From Verrucomicrobiaceae bacterium (GTDB lineage: Bacteria > Verrucomicrobiota > Verrucomicrobiia > Verrucomicrobiales > Akkermansiaceae): a DNA stretch of 64,000 nucleotides. A model generated the notes under the pieces. It was not told the origin of the DNA. It worked only from the letters and a program-made list of their open reading frames with translations, and ran no database searches. The stretch is taken from assembly GCA_027487435.1 (NCBI GenBank), contig JAIYDP010000355.1, positions 1-64,000 of the forward strand. Direction: 5' to 3'. The position numbers were made by a program, and so were the translations under genes. Within the stretch, counting starts at the first letter, position 1. Every line of letters starts with the position of its first letter. Below, in pieces: positions 43,583 to 52,268 of the stretch.

Positions 43583-43639
43583 TACTCAAGCGAGGATGGT
43601 GCTGATAGAAAAGATGATGCCGGCTAAAGCCGGCGCTCC
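43554..43639. repeat. REP pair downstream of the RAYT
   Basis: A degenerate left half (GCAGGCTTCAGCCGAC near 43557) and a good right half GCCGGCTAAAGCCGGCGCTCC (43619-43639) mirror the pair at 42884-42951. The left half encodes the last residues of the RAYT frame. Confidence 0.85.
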
Positions 43640-43675
43640 GCACGGAGGCTTGGCGAACAGGAACTCAATTCTAGA

Positions 43676-46600
43676 TCATGGTAGCCTCACTTCCACCATG
43701 GCAAAGGACTTGGGCAAGGTTGCTGGATTCGCGGATTCTTGGACGACGACACGCTCCCAATTGGCGTCGATGGAACTCACTACGGGAGTTGCGCTCATTG
43801 CAACCAAGGAACCAGGCGCCAAGGTGCTTGATCGCATGGGAGTGTAAATCAGTCCACTACCTTTGCGGCGGAGGAATTCGACGCGGATCATCGTGGACGC
43901 ACCTGATCCCGTGAGCCCGATGGCGGGGAGTCCAGCGTTGCCCGTGCCGCTTACGAGTGTGCGGCTATCAGGGCCGGACAAATTCATGTTGAAGGCATAT
44001 TTCAGCAGATTCTGCACGCCATCGTTGTGGGGAGTGGCCGAGGGCAGCGCGTTGGTGCCAGTCAGGCTAGAGTTGGCTGAAATCGAGTTATCGAAAGCGG
44101 TCAGTGCCGTGACACCACTTCCACTGAGATTGATGATAAATGGGTTCTCATCGGTGTCGTTGTTCGGAATGGATAACACTGCGTTTTTCACGCCGAGGCT
44201 TGAGGGCGAAAAACGAACGGTGAATGTCGTGCTGCCGCTCGGACTGGGGATGGAGCTTGCGGGCTGGCTGGTGACAGTGAAGTCCGTGTTGCCCGACACC
44301 ATGACTCGCGGCACACCAGTGAGGGCGAGTTCGCCGGTGCCGGTGTTGAAGATTGTAAAAGTGAGATCTAAGCTAGCTCCAACGACTAGAGGTCCGAAGG
44401 CTTGTGTCGAATTACTGACGACATTGGTTCCCGCCAGTTGGATCGCGATCTCAGATGGTTCGATCACAGGTCCCAAACCTGAGAAAATATACGCTGCGCC
44501 GGAGCTGCTAGCTAAGCCGTCGGGCATGCTATTCACCCCAGACGCGCTACTGTCATCACCATTTGCCCCGACGACTGCCGTATCCCCCGACACTTCAACA
44601 GAGCGGCCGAAATAGTCACCAGGCTTGGTATGCGTCGGTTTCAAATACGCCAGTTGAGTCCACGTCGCTCCGCTGCGTGTGAAGACATAGGCAGCTCCAG
44701 AAGAGCTAGCTGTTTCGTTTGGCAAGCTGTTCACGCCAGTTGTGCTGCTGTCCTCATTGTGAGCTCCGACGACTATCGTATCCCCCGACACCGCCACCGA
44801 AGCGCCGAACTCGTCATCCATGCCAGTGTTAGAAGCTTTGAGATACGCCTGCTGAGTCCATATCGTCCCGCTACGGGTAAAAACGTACGCCGCGCCGGAA
44901 TTTCGCGTAATTTCGTTGGGAACGCTGTTCACTCCTGTCGTACTACTGTCCTCTTCTCTAGCTCCGACAACCACAGTGTCTCCCGAAATTGCGACGGAAG
45001 AGCCAAATAAGTCGCCCGCCCCCGTATTGGATGCCTTGAGATACGCCTGCTGGCTCCACGTCGTTCCGCTACGGGTGAAGACGTAGGCCGCACCAGAAAA
45101 CTCTGCGCTATTGTTCGTTTGTGAGCCGTTCACTCCCGTTGCATTACTGCCCTCGCCAGATGCCCCGATGATCAGCGTATCTCCTGAAACGCTCGCCGAG
45201 CTACCGAATAGGTGCCACGCCCCAGTGTTGGACGCCTTGAGATACGCCTGCTGGCTCCACGTTGTCCCGCTGCGGGTGAACACGTAGGCCGCGCCAGAGC
45301 GTTCTGCGTTATTGTTCGTTTGTGAGCCGTTTACTCCCGTTGCATTACTGGCTTCGTTATTAGCTCCGACCACCACCGTGTTCCCGGATATTGCCACCTT
45401 ACTGCCGAAAGCATCTTCAGCGCCTGTGTTGCTAGCCTTGAGATACGCCTGCTGGCTCCAGGTCGTCCCGCTGCGGGTGAAGACGTAGGCAGCGCCAGCA
45501 AAAGACGTGCTTTTGTTGGGCGTGCTGTTCACCCCTGTCGTGCTGCTGGTCTCACCATAAGCCCCGACGACCACCGTATCCCCCGACACAGCAACCGAAG
45601 CACCAAAATACTCGACCGCCCCAGTATTGCTGGCTTTCAGATAGGCTTGCTGGCTCCACGTCGTCCCGCTGCGGATGAAGATGTAGGCAGCACCGGATCT
45701 CCTGCTATTCTCGTTGGGAGCACTATTTACTCCAGTCGTGCTGCTATCTTCGTAGGGAGCGCCGACGACTACCGTATTCCCCGACACCGCCACCGAGTAA
45801 CCGAACTCGTCTTCATCCCCTGGGCTGGATGGGGTATTCGATGCTTTGACATATGCCTGCTGGCTCCAAGTTGTCCCGCTGCGGGAGAAAACGTAGGCTG
45901 CACCGGCCCTTTCGGCATTATCGTTCGTTTGTGAACCGTTCACTCCCGTCGTGCTACTGGACTCACCATAAGCGCCGACGACCACGAGATCCCCCGACGC
46001 CGCCACCGAGATGCCAAACTGGTCACCTATACCAGTGTTGGAAGACTTGAGATAGGCCTGCTGACTCCAGGTCGTCCCGCTGCGGGTAAAGACGTAGGCA
46101 GCACCAGCAGAAGACATGCTTGCGTTGGGCGTGCTGTTTACCCCTGTCGTGTTGCTGGCTTCACCGTAAGCTCCGACGACTACCGTATTTCCCGAAACCG
46201 CCACCGAGTAGCCGAAATAGTGAAAGGTCCCAGTGTTGGAAGCCTTGAGATACGCTTGTTGGCTCCACGTCGTGCCGTTACGGACGAAGACGTAGGCCGC
46301 GCCAGAGCGATCTACGTTATTGTTCGTTTGTATTCCATTCACACCCCTAGCACTGCTGTCCTCTTCACTAGCCCCTATGACCACCGTATTTCCCGATATC
46401 GCTACCGAAGTACCGAAATAGTCACTCGGCTCAGGGTTGCTGGCTTTCAGATACGCTTGCTGGCTCCAAGTCGTCCCGCTACGGACGAAGACGTAAGCTG
46501 CCCCTGAATCGTAGGCACTCTCGTTCGGCGTGCTATTAACACCCGTCGTGCTGCTGCCCTCCCTGTAAGCACCGACGACTATCGTATCCCCCTCCACCGC

Positions 46601-47980
46601 CAACGAGTAGCCAAATTGGTCAAACCACGAGATGTTGCTGGCTTTGAGAAACGCCTGCTGACTCCACGTCGTCCCGTTACGAGTGAAGACGTATGCAGCG
46701 CCGGAAGCAGGAGCGTTTTCGTTGGAGGCGCCATTCACCCCCGGCGAGTTACTGCTCTCGGCTTTGGCTGCCACGACCACTGTGTCACTGGATGCCGCTA
46801 CCGACCAGCCGAACGAGTCATCCGCACCTGTGTTGCTGGCTTTGAGAAATGCCTGCTGGCTCCATGTTGTTCCGCTACGGAAGAACACGTAGGCCGCACC
46901 AGAATTGCGAGCACTCTCGTTGGGAACACTGTTGACACCCGTCGTGCTACTGTCCTCATACCATGCACCCACGACCACCGTGTCACCGGAGACTGCTACT
47001 GACCAGCCGAAACGATCATCCTCCCCAGGGTTGGACGCCTTAAGATACGCCTGCTGGCTCCACGTCGTGCCACTACGGGTAAAGACGTAGGCAGCCCCAG
47101 AATTGGGGGTGCTCTCGTTAGGCGTGCTGTTTACCCCTGTCGAGCTGCTGTCCTCGCCTGTAGCGCCAACGACCACTGTATCGCCAGAAATCGCCACTGA
47201 CACGCCGAAAAAGTCTCCGGTTTCCCCGCCATTGTTTCCGGCCTTCAGGTAGGCCTGCTGGGCGATGGGATCGATCGTGAGCGGGTAGCGGGCTGTGGAT
47301 TCCTCCACCAGTAGGCGCACCTCGCTCCCCACCACCTGGAAGCGAGACGGCAGCACTTTGCCATCGGCATCCCAGACTTTGAGGCCACAATAATTGACGA
47401 GCGGGGCACCGCCCGCATCGCGGAAGTACACCGTAAGGCCGTCCTCCGTGAGACTCGGTCGTAATGGCCCCCGGGTAGCGAGGGTAAGAGTCAGCGCTTC
47501 GTTTGGCCCATTCTCCATCGGGCGTGTCGCAAGGGTGAAGCCGTGTTCCAGCCCGCGCGAGTCGTTGACGAACCATTCTTCAATGCCATCGCCCCACTCA
47601 TAGCTGAGCCGCTGGCCTGCCGCACGAGCTACTGGCGTGCCATCGATACGAGTCTGCCGCTCGCCGAAGCCGTAGCTTTGGAAGGCTAGTCCCCATGTCC
47701 ACTCCGCGTCCTTGGGTTTTGCTAGGAAACCCCGCCCGTCGAAGGTGGTAGTCCACTGCTGGCGGGAATTGACCGCCTGCCAGCCGCCCTCGACGGCGCG
47801 GATCTGATGGGTCCATCCTTCATGAGCGTCACGGATGCTCGACCAATCCGATTTTTCTAGTCCTGTAGGAACTTGCTCGGGCGAGGTAAGTTGTTGCGGC
47901 TTACCGACAGGTAAGGCGGATGGCGTGGCCGCGAGGGCGAGACTTGAGATGCCTGCGAGGAGGAGTGGAATCATTTTCAT
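43676..47980 (-). CDS. Giant secreted FG-GAP repeat protein
   Basis: A 1434-residue protein with signal peptide (ISSLALAATP). The N-terminal domain (about 25-240) reads WTTTFDGRGFLA and is found before propellers in PVC proteins. Then come 14 tandem repeats of about 65 residues: QQAYLKASNTG-x-x-D-x-FG-x-SVAVSGDTVVVGA ... SGAAYVFTRSGTTWS, an FG-GAP/integrin-alpha pattern. An ASH-like domain (FTIFNTGTGELAL, NDTDENPFIINLSG) and a C-terminal domain ending FAMVEVRLP follow. Seven repeats form one integrin propeller, so two are predicted. DNA of the repeats (about 44630-47270) is itself highly similar, so copy number may vary. Role unknown, probably surface. Confidence 0.9.
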   Translation of the reverse strand: MKMIPLLLAGISSLALAATPSALPVGKPQQLTSPEQVPTGLEKSDWSSIRDAHEGWTHQIRAVEGGWQAVNSRQQWTTTFDGRGFLAKPKDAEWTWGLAFQSYGFGERQTRIDGTPVARAAGQRLSYEWGDGIEEWFVNDSRGLEHGFTLATRPMENGPNEALTLTLATRGPLRPSLTEDGLTVYFRDAGGAPLVNYCGLKVWDADGKVLPSRFQVVGSEVRLLVEESTARYPLTIDPIAQQAYLKAGNNGGETGDFFGVSVAISGDTVVVGATGEDSSSTGVNSTPNESTPNSGAAYVFTRSGTTWSQQAYLKASNPGEDDRFGWSVAVSGDTVVVGAWYEDSSTTGVNSVPNESARNSGAAYVFFRSGTTWSQQAFLKASNTGADDSFGWSVAASSDTVVVAAKAESSNSPGVNGASNENAPASGAAYVFTRNGTTWSQQAFLKASNISWFDQFGYSLAVEGDTIVVGAYREGSSTTGVNSTPNESAYDSGAAYVFVRSGTTWSQQAYLKASNPEPSDYFGTSVAISGNTVVIGASEEDSSARGVNGIQTNNNVDRSGAAYVFVRNGTTWSQQAYLKASNTGTFHYFGYSVAVSGNTVVVGAYGEASNTTGVNSTPNASMSSAGAAYVFTRSGTTWSQQAYLKSSNTGIGDQFGISVAASGDLVVVGAYGESSSTTGVNGSQTNDNAERAGAAYVFSRSGTTWSQQAYVKASNTPSSPGDEDEFGYSVAVSGNTVVVGAPYEDSSTTGVNSAPNENSRRSGAAYIFIRSGTTWSQQAYLKASNTGAVEYFGASVAVSGDTVVVGAYGETSSTTGVNSTPNKSTSFAGAAYVFTRSGTTWSQQAYLKASNTGAEDAFGSKVAISGNTVVVGANNEASNATGVNGSQTNNNAERSGAAYVFTRSGTTWSQQAYLKASNTGAWHLFGSSASVSGDTLIIGASGEGSNATGVNGSQTNNSAEFSGAAYVFTRSGTTWSQQAYLKASNTGAGDLFGSSVAISGDTVVVGAREEDSSTTGVNSVPNEITRNSGAAYVFTRSGTIWTQQAYLKASNTGMDDEFGASVAVSGDTIVVGAHNEDSSTTGVNSLPNETASSSGAAYVFTRSGATWTQLAYLKPTHTKPGDYFGRSVEVSGDTAVVGANGDDSSASGVNSMPDGLASSSGAAYIFSGLGPVIEPSEIAIQLAGTNVVSNSTQAFGPLVVGASLDLTFTIFNTGTGELALTGVPRVMVSGNTDFTVTSQPASSIPSPSGSTTFTVRFSPSSLGVKNAVLSIPNNDTDENPFIINLSGSGVTALTAFDNSISANSSLTGTNALPSATPHNDGVQNLLKYAFNMNLSGPDSRTLVSGTGNAGLPAIGLTGSGASTMIRVEFLRRKGSGLIYTPMRSSTLAPGSLVAMSATPVVSSIDANWERVVVQESANPATLPKSFAMVEVRLP

Positions 47981-48280
47981 TTTGCTTAAGAGTTGAATGG
48001 CGATCCATCGCTAAAGATGCGCGTCTTTGGCGGCGGTGCCGACAATATTGCGCGAGTGAGGTGGTGAGGCACGATGACCTGTCAGGCTCTTGCCCGTTTT
48101 TGGTGGGAAACAAGACTGATGCGGCGCACATCATGCGGATGGAGCAAAACTTTCCGGGGTTGCTGGGTCAAGGTTTTTTCGCAGCGTTAGAATTTTTTGG
48201 AGCCGCAGATCGGGAGGTGTTTCATTGGTGGATTCTGCACATGGTCACGAACTCGTTTTCTAGGAAATCTCGTACATTGA
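47981..48280. other. Intergenic stretch upstream of the FG-GAP gene
   Basis: It presumably contains the promoter of the FG-GAP gene on the minus strand. An open frame crosses it on the plus strand, but it has no protein-like composition. No repeat, RNA or promoter that I can defend. Confidence 0.4.
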
Positions 48281-48455
48281 TTCAACCCGAGATCCAAAGT
48301 ATAACGCCGCCATTCGCCTCCACCATTTGCTGCGCAAGGCATTTCAGACTTTGGGGCAGCATCTTTGGATGCAGCCCACTGCAGCCATGAAATGCCTTGC
48401 ACATCAAAGCCTAGTAGCGACTGTCTAACGCTCTACTTCGGATCTCGGATTCAAG
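48281..48455. repeat. MITE-like element with CCCGARATCC terminal inverted repeats
   Basis: The left end (TTCAACCCGAGATCCAAAGT) and the right end (reverse complement TGAATCCGAGATCCGAAGT, ending near 48452) are imperfect inverted repeats of over 20 bp. Inside, TGCGCAAGGCATTTCA and TGAAATGCCTTGCACA also pair with one mismatch. The left half recurs at 11297-11386. No ORF. It looks like a folded, non-autonomous dispersed element. Confidence 0.75.
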
Positions 48456-48490
48456 TCGCAGCAACTGCGCATTGACTCCCGAAAAATCTG

Positions 48491-49174
48491 ATGCGTAAAA
48501 TCGATTCCGTGGTCGTTGGAGCGCCGAAAACTCCATCAATCGATCCTCTAACTCCTATGTCCCACGTCCCATCGACTCCGACCAAAGAACAAATTGCCGC
48601 TATGGAGGCATGGCCAGGGCTATCGCGAGAAAATATCACGCTCATCACCTCGGGTTGTCAGGCAGAGGCTGCATTTCTGGAACTCGAAACAGCAGGAGAA
48701 GTCGGCTTCGATACCGAATCAAAGCCAACGTTTCAGAAGGGTGAAGTATCGAATGGCCCACACATCTTGCAGTTTTCCACGACGCGTCACGCCTTCATTT
48801 TTCAGTCGCAACGTAGCGAATCATTCGACGTAGTTTCGCGACTTTTACTCTCACCATCCATTCAGAAAATTGGCTTCGGCTTGCGTGGCGATGTTCACCA
48901 GATTTGGCAACGCTTTGGCATCCGGCCCGAGGCTCTTTTTGACCTCGATCAATCATTCAAAAAACTCGGCTACCGCAACGCTGTTGGAGCGAAATCTGCC
49001 ATTGCCATGCTTTTCCAACGTCGATTGCAGAAATCGAAGCGCATCACGACCAGCAATTGGGCCAGCAGAACTTTGACCACGGATCAAATCCTCTACGCGG
49101 CCAACGATGCCTACGCAGCTATCGTTGTTCATCACGCACTACAACAGGCAGGAGTCGTTATATCGAACGGGTAA
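48491..49174 (+). CDS. 3'-5' exonuclease, DEDDy (RNase D-like) family
   Basis: A 227-residue protein with a single exonuclease domain. The four acidic residues and Tyr fit: D and E in VGFDTESKP, D in GFGLRGDVHQI, and Y with final D in YAANDAYAA. There is no HRDC domain, unlike RNase D itself. The start could be the Met at 48491 or later in the Pro-rich N-terminus (MSHVPSTP). The 3' end overlaps folB on the opposite strand by 17 bp. Confidence 0.87.
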   Translation: MRKIDSVVVGAPKTPSIDPLTPMSHVPSTPTKEQIAAMEAWPGLSRENITLITSGCQAEAAFLELETAGEVGFDTESKPTFQKGEVSNGPHILQFSTTRHAFIFQSQRSESFDVVSRLLLSPSIQKIGFGLRGDVHQIWQRFGIRPEALFDLDQSFKKLGYRNAVGAKSAIAMLFQRRLQKSKRITTSNWASRTLTTDQILYAANDAYAAIVVHHALQQAGVVISNG

Positions 49175-49505
49175 GCACCACGGCGACAGAGCGCGTTTGT
49201 GGCAGAATGTACTTTTGGATGCGAATGCGACATTGGTTGATGGGAAATGTTTTTAACAGCATTTCCGCAATTTCTTCGGCCATCGTCTCGATCAATCTAC
49301 GTGGACGAGATTGCACGAGTACTTCTACCGCCTGCACCACGGCGACATAATCGATCGTATTGCGTATGTTGTCGTTGAGTTTCGACCAAGATTGCAAAGG
49401 CCGAATTGAAATATCGAACAACAAAACTTGTGGACGCAATAGTTCTTCATCCGTGACACCCACGAAGCACTGAATTTTCAGTTCATTGATTTCAATTAAA
49501 TTCAT
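49158..49505 (-). CDS. folB: Dihydroneopterin aldolase
   Basis: A 115-residue enzyme of folate synthesis, converting dihydroneopterin to 6-hydroxymethyl-dihydropterin and glycolaldehyde. It begins IEINELKIQCFVGVTDEE (the family's 'xxxG(v/i)xxxE' opening), has NTIDYVAV, and RRLIETMAEEIAEML supplies the conserved Glu of the active site. It is the last gene of a four-gene minus-strand operon and overlaps the HAD gene by one base. Confidence 0.88.
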   Translation of the reverse strand: MNLIEINELKIQCFVGVTDEELLRPQVLLFDISIRPLQSWSKLNDNIRNTIDYVAVVQAVEVLVQSRPRRLIETMAEEIAEMLLKTFPINQCRIRIQKYILPQTRSVAVVLTRSI

Positions 49506-50143
49506 TAGCTCAGATTGGTTGAAGTTTGCAGGGAAATGTTGCGGAATGCGGCCAAGTCATCTACCAGCCAATCAGGCTGTGCTTCATGAAGGGCATGGTG
49601 GTGCGTGTAGCCAGTGAGCACAGCCACGCTCCTTACGCCACCGTGTTTGGCGGTCTCAATGTCGTGAACCATGTCGCCAAAGTAAAGAGTTTTGGTCGGA
49701 TCGAGTCCATGCCGATCCAAAATGTGGCCGATCATTTCTCGTTTATCGATGACGCCCGAGTAGGTCGATTCAAAAAAATGCCGCAGAGAAAGATCGTCAA
49801 GTTGAGCCTCAAAGGTAGCAGAATCCATGCTGGTAAGTATGAAGCATCGTATGCCTTGAGCTTGGGTCCACTCTAGTGTTTCACGCGCATGAGGCAATAC
49901 CGTAACTGGCACCTCGGAGTTCGCAAAAGCTGTACGAAAATCTGTTTCCAGATGAGCAAGTGGCACGTGGGGAATGTGTTCTTCGTAAAATTCCGAATAG
50001 GGTAAGCGGAAATTTGTGCGAAACGCTTCGCGATCCATGGCAGGGCAACCATGGATCGCGAAAACAGCATTGGTCGCCTCAAGGGTTGGTCCCATGTCAT
50101 CGACGAGAGTGCCAGACCAGTCAAAAATATAATTAACGAACAT
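49505..50143 (-). CDS. HAD hydrolase with a DWSGT active-site motif
   Basis: A 212-residue HAD of the phosphoglycolate-phosphatase-like group. Motif I is FDWSGTLVDD: the nucleophile Asp is kept, but the second Asp of DxD is Ser, as in variants such as phosphonatase (DxA). Motif II is LTSMD and motif IV YFGDMVHDIETAK. The changed motif could mean a non-phosphate-ester substrate. It lies between the DciA-like gene and folB. Confidence 0.8.
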   Translation of the reverse strand: MFVNYIFDWSGTLVDDMGPTLEATNAVFAIHGCPAMDREAFRTNFRLPYSEFYEEHIPHVPLAHLETDFRTAFANSEVPVTVLPHARETLEWTQAQGIRCFILTSMDSATFEAQLDDLSLRHFFESTYSGVIDKREMIGHILDRHGLDPTKTLYFGDMVHDIETAKHGGVRSVAVLTGYTHHHALHEAQPDWLVDDLAAFRNISLQTSTNLS

Positions 50144-50157
50144 AGGACTAAGATGGA

Positions 50158-50529
50158 TTAACCGAAAGAAAACCGCAAGGCTTGGATTTTTTCACCGCCT
50201 GGACTGGCACGCAATTTTTGCAGCAATCCCGTTTTCATTTGCTCTAGGTGAAAACGCATCGCCGATTGTGTAACTCGAATCGTTAGCATACCCTTTTTTA
50301 AAGAATCAGGAAAACTGCCCTTGGCGATGTAATCGCCGACAAGCTCAACCCACATGCTGCGCAACATTTCTTCGTGGATTCCCTCATCAAGGCCAACGCG
50401 GCGGATGATCTCTGCAATGAATTCGCTAGGGCGATGAAGGCATGAATTCAAATCAGGATCGCCGTCTTCTCTCCACCAATCTCTTGCGGGTGCTTTTCTG
50501 CGAGAATGGTTTGAGGGAGTGAATTCCAT
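50158..50529 (-). CDS. DUF721/DciA-like protein
   Basis: A 123-residue protein. The core VELVGDYIAKGSFPDSLKKG then LTIRVTQSAMRFHLEQMKTG matches DUF721; some members (DciA) assist loading of the replicative helicase DnaB. It starts 6 bp after the ferredoxin stop and ends 14 bp before the HAD start. Confidence 0.8.
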   Translation of the reverse strand: MEFTPSNHSRRKAPARDWWREDGDPDLNSCLHRPSEFIAEIIRRVGLDEGIHEEMLRSMWVELVGDYIAKGSFPDSLKKGMLTIRVTQSAMRFHLEQMKTGLLQKLRASPGGEKIQALRFSFG

Positions 50530-50535
50530 ATTTGA

Positions 50536-50772
50536 TCAGTCATCGCCATCTTGTCCGATAGCTTCAACCGGGCAACCTTCCATGGCCTCGCGGCATTGCT
50601 CGATCTCTTCGTCGGATTCTGGCTGCTTGTAAACGTAGGAATAGCCTTCGTCGTCGGAGCGGGTGAAATTTTTTGGCGCGGTCTCACGGCACAAATCACA
50701 ATCGATGCATTGACTATCAACGTAAAACTTACCGTTTACATTTTCTTTATTTTTGTCGTCTCTGTCTGCCAT
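50536..50772 (-). CDS. Small ferredoxin
   Basis: A 78-residue electron carrier. CIDCDLC followed by APKNF, and later C-x-x-A-x-x-GCPVEAI, provide the Cys ligands of one [4Fe-4S] cluster; the usual second set is incomplete. The acidic surface is typical. It is the first gene of the operon ferredoxin-DUF721-HAD-folB. The redox partner is unknown. Confidence 0.88.
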   Translation of the reverse strand: MADRDDKNKENVNGKFYVDSQCIDCDLCRETAPKNFTRSDDEGYSYVYKQPESDEEIEQCREAMEGCPVEAIGQDGDD

Positions 50773-50885
50773 AACTTCTTTTCGGGGAGAATTTGGCGTG
50801 AAATGACGGGTTAAGCAAACAGTTTTTTTTGAATTTACTTCCCCTTAGGGAATTCCACGAATACAATCACCATCGTTCGCCAACT

Positions 50886-52256
50886 ATGTCTGAAACTAAC
50901 GATGTTCCAGTTCCAGAGAGAAAAAAACCTCTCAGGAACCCGAAAAAACCAACGATGCAAAAAAAAATCAAATTTGCATCCGAGATGGATTTATGGAATT
51001 TGGAGGAGGATGCCGAACCTCTTCAATTGGAAACTGCGAGAATGGACACTCGTCGTGCCACTTTCTTGCCCCCTGCTCCAGAAATCACCGCAGAACTTAG
51101 AGAAGTTGATGAATCGGATGCAGAAGAAGTTGAAATTACCGCAGTAGAAGAGCCGGAACCGGAAGAAATTCCTGCACCGACAATCCCTACAACCCGCCAC
51201 GTTATAGATACGCCTGTAAAATCTTCCAAAGCTCGCTTAACCGAAAGCAAAAAACCTGATGCGCCGCAAGCGCAACAAAAAAGCCCAACGGACAACAACG
51301 ATCTGTGGGATGATCTTGATCCCAACGATACCAATGATGCAAACGAGGATGAAGTCGATCCAACGCCAATCCTTCGTGTGATCGATGAAGTAGCGCCAGA
51401 ACAATCCTCGGCTGTGGCACCAGAGCCTGTTGTTGAGCAGAAGCCTGTTGTTGAGCAGAAGCCTGTTATTGAGCAGAAGCCTGTTGTCGAGCAGAAGCCT
51501 GTTGTTGAGCAAAAGCCTGTTGTTGAGCAAAAGCCTGTTGTTGAGCAAAAGGTTGAATCACACTCGGCGACAAAAGAAGATCTATCTCATCCTATTCAGC
51601 CAGAATCTGCTGGAGTTTCTCCCGTTTTGGCAAAAGTCGAAGAAGCTAAGGTAGAGAAGCCAGAGGTTACAGATCACAAAACTAAAACTCCCTCTTTTGT
51701 TGCCTCGCTTACAAAGTTGGAAAAAATTGCGATTTTGGTTTTTTTCAGTTTATTTTTAACACTCGTTATCGCGGCGAAAATCTATTTTGATAGCAATGTC
51801 AAAGAAGAAAAAAATCTCTACGCGCGGCCAGACTTCCCCGTAAAAGGTAGTTATGTGACAGTAGAGAATATGGAGTCCTACTGGAGAGAGCCGATCCGAA
51901 GTGGCAAAGAGGCTGATCCTGTGCAACTCAAAGTCATTTCCATAGCCGAAGTTACGATCAAATTACCGAAAGCATCTTCTCATTCAGGAGCCTTGAGAGT
52001 GAAGTTTTATGACGGGCAAGGTAGTGCCGTGGGTGATACTGTGACCAAGTCCCTGAACAGTGGATCATTCCAAACCGATCAAGAAGGTAAATTTGCCTGT
52101 ACCGCAGGTTTTACCACCCCTGAGGAAATCGACAATTATCTGGCAAATGTCAACAAGCCCTGGCGCGTCGAGGTTTATGAGGCGAGTCGCTACGATGCAC
52201 CCTTAAGTGAATACACCCTTCTATTCTCGGCACCCATTTCCACAATTCAAAAGTAA
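50886..52256 (+). CDS. Membrane protein with long low-complexity N-terminal region
   Basis: A 456-residue protein. Start at MSETNDVPVPERKK (ATG 50886); upstream codons in frame are unsupported. Residues 1-285 are charged, Pro/Glu-rich and disordered, with seven KPVVEQ repeats (about 180-222). One membrane helix follows (IAILVFFSLFLTLVIAAKIYF, about 290-312), then an extracytoplasmic domain of about 145 residues. Topology suggests a cytoplasmic N-terminal tail. It lies 12 bp before chdC and is probably in the same operon. Function unknown. Confidence 0.8.
   Translation: MSETNDVPVPERKKPLRNPKKPTMQKKIKFASEMDLWNLEEDAEPLQLETARMDTRRATFLPPAPEITAELREVDESDAEEVEITAVEEPEPEEIPAPTIPTTRHVIDTPVKSSKARLTESKKPDAPQAQQKSPTDNNDLWDDLDPNDTNDANEDEVDPTPILRVIDEVAPEQSSAVAPEPVVEQKPVVEQKPVIEQKPVVEQKPVVEQKPVVEQKPVVEQKVESHSATKEDLSHPIQPESAGVSPVLAKVEEAKVEKPEVTDHKTKTPSFVASLTKLEKIAILVFFSLFLTLVIAAKIYFDSNVKEEKNLYARPDFPVKGSYVTVENMESYWREPIRSGKEADPVQLKVISIAEVTIKLPKASSHSGALRVKFYDGQGSAVGDTVTKSLNSGSFQTDQEGKFACTAGFTTPEEIDNYLANVNKPWRVEVYEASRYDAPLSEYTLLFSAPISTIQK
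51426..51551 (+). repeat. 18-bp in-frame tandem repeat (7 x KPVVEQ)
   Basis: Seven units of CCTGTTGTTGAGCAGAAG with few differences, all in frame within the preceding gene. Copy number could change by slippage without breaking the protein. Confidence 0.95.
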
Positions 52257-52268
52257 TACCTCGCAACA

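Noticed and set aside
44630-47002. Several ORFs on the plus strand within the FG-GAP gene
   Set aside because: They repeat with the period of the FG-GAP units and are antisense shadows.
47920-48390. 156-codon plus-strand ORF before the exonuclease
   Set aside because: It runs antisense to the signal peptide of the FG-GAP gene and into the repeat element; its composition is not protein-like.
51237-51548. Leu/Asn-rich repeat ORF on the minus strand
   Set aside because: It is a shadow of the 18-bp KPVVEQ repeat in the membrane-protein gene.
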